Assembly: GCA_009784745.1 (NCBI GenBank)
Contig: WQXR01000038.1
Location: 1 to 11,055, forward strand
Source: Methanomassiliicoccaceae archaeon
Lineage (GTDB): Archaea > Thermoplasmatota > Thermoplasmata > Methanomassiliicoccales > Methanomethylophilaceae
DNA length: 11,055 bases
Direction of reading: 5' to 3'
Part shown: one piece after another, positions 6,119 to 11,055 of the stretch
How positions within the stretch are numbered: position 1 is the first letter of the stretch
Layout: every line of letters begins with the position of its first letter
The notes under the pieces: model-generated
What the model was told of the DNA's origin: nothing
Seen by the model: only the letters and a program-made list of their open reading frames with translations
Databases searched by the model: none
Made by a program: the position numbers and the translations under genes

Positions 6119-7160
6119 GATATCTTCCGTTGTATCTGTGGACGGTATCCGACATTGTCCTTATGCTATTCAAGGGAGTTGCTCTGTGAAGTGAGCATGA
6201 GCACATGAATGTGTAGTTAACGTCATTGCAGATGTTAAGATAATTTAATGTCTCATCTCTTATCTTTTCATCAGTTCCGTTAAGTAACGTCGGTACGACA
6301 TCCGTTCCGCCTAACACGGAGCATCTTCCGGATATCATCGATATTATCTTTTTCGGATCGTTGTCCTCAGCGAATTGGAATCCGTTTATTCCCGTTCTTA
6401 TCGTTTCGTCGAATATCTTTTCAGTTGAAGGCGTTGTGAACATTCCGTGCGGGTGGAATATCACAGGATATCCGAATTTGTGTATCTTTTCGGTCATCCT
6501 CTTCACCCATTTTAGTGAGAATTCGCTGTAAATATCGCATCCGAACATATCCGGATTGTCGGTAGCGGATGCGAGGAATACACAATCTATCGAAGAATCG
6601 GCATCAAGATGTTCTACGAACGAATAAGAATGATCCAGACATAAGGATATCATATCATTCAAAAGTTCTTTTTCCGATTCCATGTACATTATCAGCGTAT
6701 CAATTCCGGTTATCGTTCCCGTCTTTGTCAAAGGACCTTCAATGTTCGCTACGACGGCAACATCCGGTAACATCTTTCTTACGGAAGAATAAGAACGTAA
6801 GGCGCCGAGCGCCTTGCCTGACGGTTCTAAGGACAACGAAGGTATGTCCGTGAAATTCTCGTACGGATGAACGATCGGCGTAGGTATCCCGTACTCCGGA
6901 TATTTTACAGTACCGCCGAACGCTTCGACGTTGAATGCCAAAGAATGAATACATCCGACAACGGCATCCTGTCCGCAAAATTTTTGGAACGCTTTCACCG
7001 CTTTTGCGGAAAGTTCATGATCGTAATCCTTCGTGAACACATCTGTTGTCCTTACATTAAGAACATCCATTCCTAACGTCAGATCACGAAGGAACATCGG
7101 TACGTACTCATGATCCTTGTTCTCAACGCATGAGATGAACGTTTCTTTCGGTAATGTCAC
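6111..7160 (-). CDS. MtaA/MtbA-class methyltransferase (URO-D fold), HxH zinc-site variant
   Basis: Cytoplasmic TIM-barrel protein of about 349 residues in the uroporphyrinogen-decarboxylase superfamily. Its nearest recognisable group is the methylcobamide:coenzyme M methyltransferases (MtaA/MtbA/CmuA), which move a methyl group from a corrinoid protein to a thiol. The family's zinc motif HxC...C appears here as FHPHG (H236, H238) with C322 in CSCSLHRATPL, so one zinc cysteine is replaced by histidine. I prefer the GTG at 7158-7160, which gives a typical MTLPKETF start and has TAATTAAT centred 27 bp upstream; a TTG at 7202 would add 14 residues and abut the palindrome. No corrinoid protein gene is adjacent, so the methyl donor must be encoded elsewhere. 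It could also be a non-methanogenic URO-D-like enzyme. Confidence 0.82.
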   Translation of the reverse strand: MTLPKETFISCVENKDHEYVPMFLRDLTLGMDVLNVRTTDVFTKDYDHELSAKAVKAFQKFCGQDAVVGCIHSLAFNVEAFGGTVKYPEYGIPTPIVHPYENFTDIPSLSLEPSGKALGALRSYSSVRKMLPDVAVVANIEGPLTKTGTITGIDTLIMYMESEKELLNDMISLCLDHSYSFVEHLDADSSIDCVFLASATDNPDMFGCDIYSEFSLKWVKRMTEKIHKFGYPVIFHPHGMFTTPSTEKIFDETIRTGINGFQFAEDNDPKKIISMISGRCSVLGGTDVVPTLLNGTDEKIRDETLNYLNICNDVNYTFMCSCSLHRATPLNSIRTMSDTVHRYNGRYHE

Positions 7161-7203
7161 AACTCGTGTGAACACATGTACGCTAATTAATCTTATCTTC
7201 AAC

Positions 7204-7220
7204 AGAGATATGATATCTCT
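7204..7220. promoter_or_regulatory. Perfect 17-bp palindrome in divergent intergenic region, candidate operator
   Basis: AGAGATAT-G-ATATCTCT has eight-base arms around one central base. It lies between the divergent methyltransferase and QueG-like genes, just upstream of the TAATTAAT element (7184-7191) of the former and about 50 bp upstream of the TATA box of the latter. This is the expected place for a regulator that serves both genes. The regulator is unknown. Confidence 0.5.
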
Positions 7221-7268
7221 TCTGAACGGCTATTCAACGCAGAGCATATCGTCGATCATTCAGCAATG

Positions 7269-7277
7269 TTTATAAAG
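7269..7277 (+). promoter_or_regulatory. TATA box of the QueG-like gene
   Basis: TTTATAAAG centred 25 bp before the ATG at 7298; the clearest archaeal TATA box in the window, and it indicates a leaderless transcript. Confidence 0.6.
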
Positions 7278-7297
7278 AACGATCTTTTGATATCTTC

Positions 7298-8338
7298 ATG
7301 GCCGGACTGACAAAAGAACTGGCGTTGAAGATGCCTTTGAACTTGGGTGCTTCGATATCAGGTATAGCAACTAAAGAAACGCTCAAAGGTCCGTATACGG
7401 CAGATATTGAATACGTATTGGAGGGAGCAAGGTCTGCGATAGTATTTTGTGTTCCGTTCGATCAGGAGCTCATTGAACCGTATCTCGGAAAAAAGGATTT
7501 CAAATTAAGCGAACACAAGATGAGAACGACCACTTTTGCAGGAGGAATATCTTTTGAGATCGCCACAGTTCTTACTTCATTGGGATACAAAGCGTATCCG
7601 ATCGCGCCGAACTTTGCGTTCAGAACGGATACCGAGAACGGTATTTTTGATCGCGTACCTCCAATATCGCTGAAATTATTGGCAAGAGCATGCGGCATCG
7701 GACACATAGGACAATCAGGTCTTCTGATAACAAAAGAACACGGAGCAGCGTTCTCATTGGGCGGAGTGGTGACAGATGCGGAACTTGAACCTACTCCGCC
7801 GTTACAAGAGAATGAGAACTACTGCGACAGATGCGGAATGTGCAAAAGATCGTGCGTAGCGGACCACATAAACAATGAACCGGTGACGATATCTCTTGGG
7901 AATGAAACAATAAGGGCAGGAAACTGCAGATTGGCGGCAAGATGCGCATATCCGTGCGGCGGTATAACAGGATTGCATAAAAGCGGAGAATGGAGCACAT
8001 GGTCACCAGGACGGTTCCCGCTGCCGGATGAGGATGAGGAATACCGAACAATATCAAGAAAATATGTTCAGCGGTATCTACAAAGAAAGAGACGTGGCGC
8101 AATATGCTACAATCCTTTGCTTGCTTATCCTTTCGAAATGCAATATACGTGCTCAAATTGTCAATTCGTTTGTCATCCTGATATCGAAGTGAGGAAGAAA
8201 AGATATGAGTCGCTTAAGAACGGCGGCGTTGTCGTTGAGAATGAGGATGGAAGCAAGATCGTTATGAGAAAGGAAGAAGCGGAAAGATCCATTTCAGAGA
8301 TGCCTGAAGAAAGGAAACGATTGTATACGGATGAATGA
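7298..8338 (+). CDS. QueG/reductive-dehalogenase-like protein with two 4Fe-4S clusters
   Basis: Soluble 346-residue iron-sulfur oxidoreductase related to epoxyqueuosine reductase (QueG) and the catalytic part of reductive dehalogenases, enzymes that use cobalamin with two 4Fe-4S clusters. The cofactor-region signature GIGHIGQSGLLITKEHG precedes the clusters. The first ferredoxin motif is C176-DR-C179-GM-C182-KRS-C186 and the second is C285-SN-C288-QFV-C292. Extra cysteines C210, C216 and C220 (CAYPC) lie between and may supply the missing ligand of the second cluster. The C-terminal HEAT-like repeats of bacterial QueG are absent. Archaea make archaeosine rather than queuosine, so a tRNA role is unlikely; a corrinoid-linked redox role beside the methyltransferase is possible but unproven. 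It is divergent from that gene and nearly touches the convergent gene downstream. Confidence 0.85.
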   Translation: MAGLTKELALKMPLNLGASISGIATKETLKGPYTADIEYVLEGARSAIVFCVPFDQELIEPYLGKKDFKLSEHKMRTTTFAGGISFEIATVLTSLGYKAYPIAPNFAFRTDTENGIFDRVPPISLKLLARACGIGHIGQSGLLITKEHGAAFSLGGVVTDAELEPTPPLQENENYCDRCGMCKRSCVADHINNEPVTISLGNETIRAGNCRLAARCAYPCGGITGLHKSGEWSTWSPGRFPLPDEDEEYRTISRKYVQRYLQRKRRGAICYNPLLAYPFEMQYTCSNCQFVCHPDIEVRKKRYESLKNGGVVVENEDGSKIVMRKEEAERSISEMPEERKRLYTDE

Positions 8339-8343
8339 GCCGA

Positions 8344-8697
8344 TCAAAGATCTTCAACATTCCTTCCGAGTATTATCTTCGGCATCGTTGTCAGACATCT
8401 TGTCCACCTTTTGTAGAATCTCTCCAACGCCGGTTTATATAAATTCGCGTGAGCATTCTCATCTTCCACATCCAGTATGAGCACGTATGTCACTTTTCCT
8501 ACGTATCTTGTCAATTCCACCGGAGGTGCGCCTTCCTTTACGGCATTGAAATCCTCTTGGCGATGGGTGCGTTTGATGTATCTGACATCAATGACGCCAG
8601 GCAACTGAAGATAGAATTCTCTTACCTCTTTCATTAGTTCCTCGATCTCATCCTGTTTTTCGATCTTTGCTTCATAGATGCATATCTCAGTGAACAT
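8344..8697 (-). CDS. Small dimeric alpha/beta-barrel (ABM-like) protein
   Basis: A 117-residue protein with the beta-alpha-beta layout of the ABM/dimeric alpha-beta barrel superfamily: it opens with MFTEICIYEAKIEKQDEIEE, followed by an LPGVIDVRYIKRTH strand and a second half ending in a helix and short strand. Members include quinol monooxygenases, haem-degrading enzymes and stress proteins; nothing here selects one. The frame is open upstream to 8772, but those codons lie inside the serine tRNA gene, so the ATG at 8695-8697 is chosen; a TATA-like box sits 25 bp before it. Five bases separate its stop from that of the convergent QueG-like gene. Confidence 0.72.
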   Translation of the reverse strand: MFTEICIYEAKIEKQDEIEELMKEVREFYLQLPGVIDVRYIKRTHRQEDFNAVKEGAPPVELTRYVGKVTYVLILDVEDENAHANLYKPALERFYKRWTRCLTTMPKIILGRNVEDL

Positions 8698-8718
8698 AAT
8701 GATAAAAACTGCATGAAC

Positions 8719-8726
8719 ATATAAAA
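8719..8726 (-). promoter_or_regulatory. TATA box of the ABM-like gene, overlapping the T-rich end of the tRNA transcript
   Basis: TTTTATAT on the minus strand, centred 25 bp before the ATG at 8697. The same CTCTTTTATATG tract lies a few bases after the tRNA 3' end, so it may also terminate the tRNA transcript. Confidence 0.5.
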
Positions 8727-8731
8727 GAGAG

Positions 8732-8817
8732 CGCGGAGAGGGAGATTCGAACTCCCGGGACGTTGCCGTCACCGGTTTTCAAGACCGGCGCCGTGGTCCA
8801 GGCTTAGCTATCTCCGC
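8732..8817 (-). tRNA. tRNA-Ser(UGA)
   Basis: Read on the minus strand, this folds as a complete type II tRNA. The 7-bp acceptor stem pairs GCGGAGA (8811-8817) with TCTCCGC (8733-8739), with discriminator G at 8732. The anticodon arm is CCGGT-CTTGAAA-ACCGG, giving anticodon TGA, which reads UCA serine codons. The long variable arm (TGACGGCAACGTC) and G discriminator are the marks of tRNA-Ser. The T arm is CGGGAGTTCGAATCTCC-like, with the invariant TTCGAAT loop. There is no intron and CCA is not encoded. A TTAAATATT element at 8841-8849 is about 28 bp upstream and is the likely promoter. Confidence 0.95.
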
Positions 8818-8840
8818 TTTCTGATTGGGGAACATGTTTC

Positions 8841-8850
8841 AATATTTAAT
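8841..8850. promoter_or_regulatory. TATA-like element between tRNA-Ser and the Fic gene
   Basis: AATATTTAAT is nearly symmetric. On the minus strand it is about 28 bp before the tRNA 5' end. On the plus strand it could also drive the Bro-N/Fic gene, giving a leader of about 80 bases before the preferred ATG at 8950. Confidence 0.4.
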
Positions 8851-8949
8851 TCCGACCGTCGAATGTTCTTCGTATCAGCCAAGGTTTTTAACGAAGATGT
8901 GCATACCTGGATGAGAAAAACTTTTGCTCGCAGGGATCAGAGGATGCAG

Positions 8950-9834
8950 ATGAACGATGATGACGCAGCAACAATATTCGACGGCGGACGCGTCCGTTCG
9001 GTATGGGATGCGGCTGAGCAAAAATGGCTGTATTCGATCGTGGATGTGATCGCCGTTCTGACTGAACAGAATGATGTGTTGACCGCCAGAAAATATTGGA
9101 ACAAATTGAAACAGCGTCTTAAGGGAGAGGGAAATGAAACGGTGACAAATTGTCACCGGTTGAAACTTCTCGCCCCGGACGGAAAGATGCGTTCCGGTGA
9201 TGTTGCCGATACGATGCAGATATTCTGTCTTATTCAGCACATTCCATCAAAACGCGCCGAACCGTTCAAAAGATGGCTATCCAAGAACGAACAGAATACG
9301 ATCGACGAACGAAGCAAACAAAAGGCCGGACGACTGTTCGACACCGGTGCAATAAATGAGGTCGAGACAGGAACTGTGAACGGGTTGCGGCAGATCCACA
9401 AATATCTTTTCGGAGGACTCTATCCATTCGCCGGAATGATACGCGAGCAGAACATAAGCAAGGGCGGGTTCAAGTTCGCTAACGCGATGTATCTGCACGA
9501 AAACCTCGAAAAAATAGAAAAGATGTCAGAGAACACATTTGACGAGATAATTTCCAAATATATTGAGATGAATGTTGCACATCCGTTCCTTGAAGGTAAC
9601 GGCAGAAGCATGAGGATATGGCTGGACCTTATTCTGAAAAAGAGATTGAAAAAATGTGTGGATTGGCGAAAAATAAACAAACATGATTACCTTTCTGCAA
9701 TGAAAAAAAGTCCGTCAAACAGTATGATGATAACAGAACTTCTGAATGAAGCACTGACCGACAGGATACATGACCGTGAGATGATCATGAAGGGTATAGA
9801 GCATTCGTATTATTACGAAGAACCCGATGACTGA
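8950..9834 (+). CDS. fic: Bro-N/Fic fusion: class III-type Fic AMP-transferase with N-terminal Bro-N domain
   Basis: Two-domain protein of 294 residues. Residues about 8-112 match the Bro-N domain of phage antirepressors and related proteins (VRSVWD, LYSIVDVIAVLT, KYWNKLKQRL, HRLKLLAPDGKMR, DVADT, AEPFKRWLS). Residues about 118-294 are a Fic domain with an intact catalytic motif HPFLEGNGR (H211-R219) and a flap segment NISKGGFKFANAM. The end reads GIEHSYYYEEPDD, matching the C-terminal inhibitory SxxxE motif of class III Fic proteins such as NmFic (S286, E290), although the following residue is E rather than G/N. Such enzymes transfer AMP to target proteins and are self-inhibited. I chose ATG 8950 because AGAGG ends six bases upstream and it gives the usual Bro-N opening; an ATG at 8863 would add 29 unrelated residues. 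Probably acquired from bacteria. Confidence 0.9.
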   Translation: MNDDDAATIFDGGRVRSVWDAAEQKWLYSIVDVIAVLTEQNDVLTARKYWNKLKQRLKGEGNETVTNCHRLKLLAPDGKMRSGDVADTMQIFCLIQHIPSKRAEPFKRWLSKNEQNTIDERSKQKAGRLFDTGAINEVETGTVNGLRQIHKYLFGGLYPFAGMIREQNISKGGFKFANAMYLHENLEKIEKMSENTFDEIISKYIEMNVAHPFLEGNGRSMRIWLDLILKKRLKKCVDWRKINKHDYLSAMKKSPSNSMMITELLNEALTDRIHDREMIMKGIEHSYYYEEPDD

Positions 9835-10730
9835 CAATCGGGCGGACATCTTTTTGAGTAATACCACATCATCACCATGAACCATATCATCTCCAGCGGC
9901 AATGATAACGCCGACGGGAGAACCGATTCAGATGTTGAAATGAGTATCATCGTCATCGACATGGCGAGGGCGCTGTTCTTCCATATCGACAGAAGAACTA
10001 ACGGAATTCGTGAATCGCGTTTTACGTTCACAAATTTCAATATCAGCTCCATTACCGCAGCGACAGCGACGATACGTACCAAACATCCTGCGATCACCAG
10101 CAGAACGGTATCCGGTTCGCCTAAGATGAATTCCTTGTTCGCGCCGAATGTTATAAAAACAAGAATAAAGAACATTATGTTTATCGATGCCGCCTTGACA
10201 TCAGAGTTCATTACCGTTCTTCTTAACGGAATGGAGACAATGAACGGTATTGCAATGAATAAAGCAACATATTTCAGAACTTCATACGGACTCACCGCTT
10301 CGCCGATGAAGACTTTCGTCATTACCGGTGTTGCTATCAACGCTATCAGATATATCGCGGAAGCGGTTATCATCGCCAGTTTTGTATTCCCTTTCAGTAT
10401 CAATGTTCCGGATGTTACCGAAACGGCACACGGAACAGCGGCGATCATCACCCATCCGATCCACAATTCGTGCGAATAGAATGAACCGACCGCTAATGTT
10501 ACGCCTCCTGCAACAAGATAGCATATCAGAATGCCGATGATCACTTCCTTCTTGTTCTCAATGATATCCGCCTTACCGAATGATAATCCCTGCAATGATA
10601 CGCACATCATCACCATCAGCGTTACCATCGCGATCTGAGGCGCATATCCTGTGTCCCCCACCATCAATCCGATGATCAATGCGGATATTATCCACCATCT
10701 TACATCTGTTATGATCTTTTTCGGCGACAT
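9813..10730 (-). CDS. Bile acid:sodium symporter (BASS/SBF) family transporter
   Basis: Integral membrane protein of 305 residues with about nine or ten hydrophobic segments starting near residue 12. The segment AVPCAVSVTSGTLILKGN (residues about 98-115) resembles the core region of the SBF family, and a second polar break in a membrane helix occurs at WKNSALAMS (250-258). Family members move bile acids, organic anions, pantothenate, pyruvate or arsenite with sodium or protons; the substrate here is not evident. The start lies four bases after the helicase stop, so the two are probably co-transcribed. The C-terminal tail (RCPPDCQSSGSS) is encoded in a 22-bp overlap with the 3' end of the convergent Fic gene. 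Confidence 0.82.
   Translation of the reverse strand: MSPKKIITDVRWWIISALIIGLMVGDTGYAPQIAMVTLMVMMCVSLQGLSFGKADIIENKKEVIIGILICYLVAGGVTLAVGSFYSHELWIGWVMIAAVPCAVSVTSGTLILKGNTKLAMITASAIYLIALIATPVMTKVFIGEAVSPYEVLKYVALFIAIPFIVSIPLRRTVMNSDVKAASINIMFFILVFITFGANKEFILGEPDTVLLVIAGCLVRIVAVAAVMELILKFVNVKRDSRIPLVLLSIWKNSALAMSMTMILISTSESVLPSALSLPLEMIWFMVMMWYYSKRCPPDCQSSGSS
9823..9855 (+). terminator. Candidate terminator of the Fic gene
   Basis: CCCGAT (9823-9828) pairs with ATCGGG (9837-9842) around an eight-base loop that contains the Fic stop codon; a five-T run follows at 9851-9855. It resembles a bacterial intrinsic terminator with an 8-base gap before the T-run and lies within the end of the convergent transporter gene. 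Confidence 0.4.
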
Positions 10731-10734
10731 TCAT

Positions 10735-11055
10735 TCACCCGCTGAAGAATTTTATGACATCTTTGACAGGATCTTCAGATAATTTTGCATCAAGATGTTT
10801 CGCGTAGCGGGACATCCTCGAATCCAGTATCACGGCCATTCCCCTGTCCGTTTCAGTTCTTATGAGACGTCCGACCGCCTGCTTCATCTTTCTTACAGCG
10901 GGGGCTTCGCTTACGTACTTCCATCCCATTCCGTTACCGTAACGTTTGTCAAACATATCTTCCATCGCTCTCGATTCCAATGTGGGCGGCGGATACGGTA
11001 TGCCTATGATTATCACGAACGATAACTCATCTCCGGGAAGGTCTATCCCTTCCGC
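10735..11055 (-). CDS. XPD/Rad3-family DNA helicase, C-terminal fragment
   Basis: The last 106 residues of a superfamily 2 helicase of the XPD/DinG class; the N-terminal part lies beyond the right edge. Visible motifs are helicase motif V in AEGIDLPG at the window edge, the following VIIIGIPYPPPT, and motif VI in QAVGRLIRTETDRG (with both arginine fingers), then a conserved ILDSRMSRYAKHL end. The iron-sulfur domain that would distinguish XPD from other Rad3 relatives is outside the window. Archaeal XPD unwinds DNA 5' to 3' in repair. The frame is open through the edge, so codons before the first internal GTG belong to the gene. It lies four bases upstream of the BASS transporter. Confidence 0.9.
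   Translation of the reverse strand, partial: AEGIDLPGDELSFVIIIGIPYPPPTLESRAMEDMFDKRYGNGMGWKYVSEAPAVRKMKQAVGRLIRTETDRGMAVILDSRMSRYAKHLDAKLSEDPVKDVIKFFSG

Noticed and set aside
7161..7202. TTG start for the methyltransferase adding 14 residues
   Set aside because: It abuts the palindrome, lacks a ribosome binding site, and the added residues do not resemble family N-termini, while the GTG at 7160 has a well-spaced TATA-like box. Not fully excluded.
8698..8772. N-terminal extension of the ABM-like protein to an upstream ATG at 8772
   Set aside because: Most of the added codons lie inside the serine tRNA gene, and the TATA box at 8719-8726 points to the ATG at 8697.
8863..8949. ATG at 8863 as start of the Bro-N/Fic protein
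   Set aside because: The extra 29 residues do not fit the Bro-N domain and the ATG at 8950 has an AGAGG site at proper spacing. Not fully excluded.
9877..10479. 200-residue open frame on the plus strand opposite the BASS transporter
   Set aside because: It is antisense to a clear membrane transporter gene, has no family features, and is explained by the transporter's codon pattern.
1..11055. CRISPR arrays, insertion sequences, transposase genes or riboswitches
   Set aside because: I saw no regularly spaced repeats, transposase motifs, terminal inverted repeats or conserved riboswitch cores; intergenic regions are all under 200 bases.

Overview
The window looks like a piece of an archaeal chromosome, most likely a methylotrophic methanogen of the Thermoplasmatota (Methanomassiliicoccales-like). 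Four things suggest this. Most transcription units have a TATA-like box centred about 25-29 bp before the start codon, which fits largely leaderless transcripts. There is the C-terminus of an XPD/Rad3-type helicase. There is a methyltransferase of the uroporphyrinogen-decarboxylase fold, the MtaA/MtbA coenzyme M methyltransferase class. The serine tRNA does not encode its CCA end. All 13 visible stop codons are TGA (11) or TAA (2), never TAG, as expected if the lineage decodes amber as pyrrolysine. The lineage is an inference; no rRNA or mcr gene is present.

Left block (1-2636, all minus strand): a PflA-like radical SAM protein, a class I SAM-dependent methyltransferase, a short CobW/HypB-class metallochaperone GTPase, and an unrecognised protein that overlaps the GTPase by an ATGA junction and runs off the left edge. 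The first three each have a plausible promoter of their own.

Middle block (2637-5661): an intergenic region of about 180 bp packed with repeated GTGTTAC half-sites, then a tight three-gene ABC importer of the sulfonate/taurine class (permease, ATPase, membrane-anchored binding protein). It ends in a small hairpin that overlaps the convergent peroxiredoxin gene.

Methyltransferase block (5624-8338): a peroxiredoxin overlaps the end of an MtaA-class methyltransferase whose zinc motif reads HxH instead of HxC. Divergent from it is a QueG/reductive-dehalogenase-like iron-sulfur protein. The shared intergenic region holds a perfect 17-bp palindrome. Coenzyme M is itself a sulfonate, so a sulfonate-class importer beside a coenzyme M methyltransferase homologue suggests uptake of coenzyme M or a methylated sulfonate. 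That is inference only.

Right block (8344-11055): a small ABM-like barrel protein, tRNA-Ser(UGA), a Bro-N/Fic fusion protein with a class III style C-terminal inhibitory motif, a BASS-family transporter, and the C-terminus of the helicase. The genome is compact: several convergent pairs overlap or nearly touch, and no gene-free stretch exceeds 300 bases.
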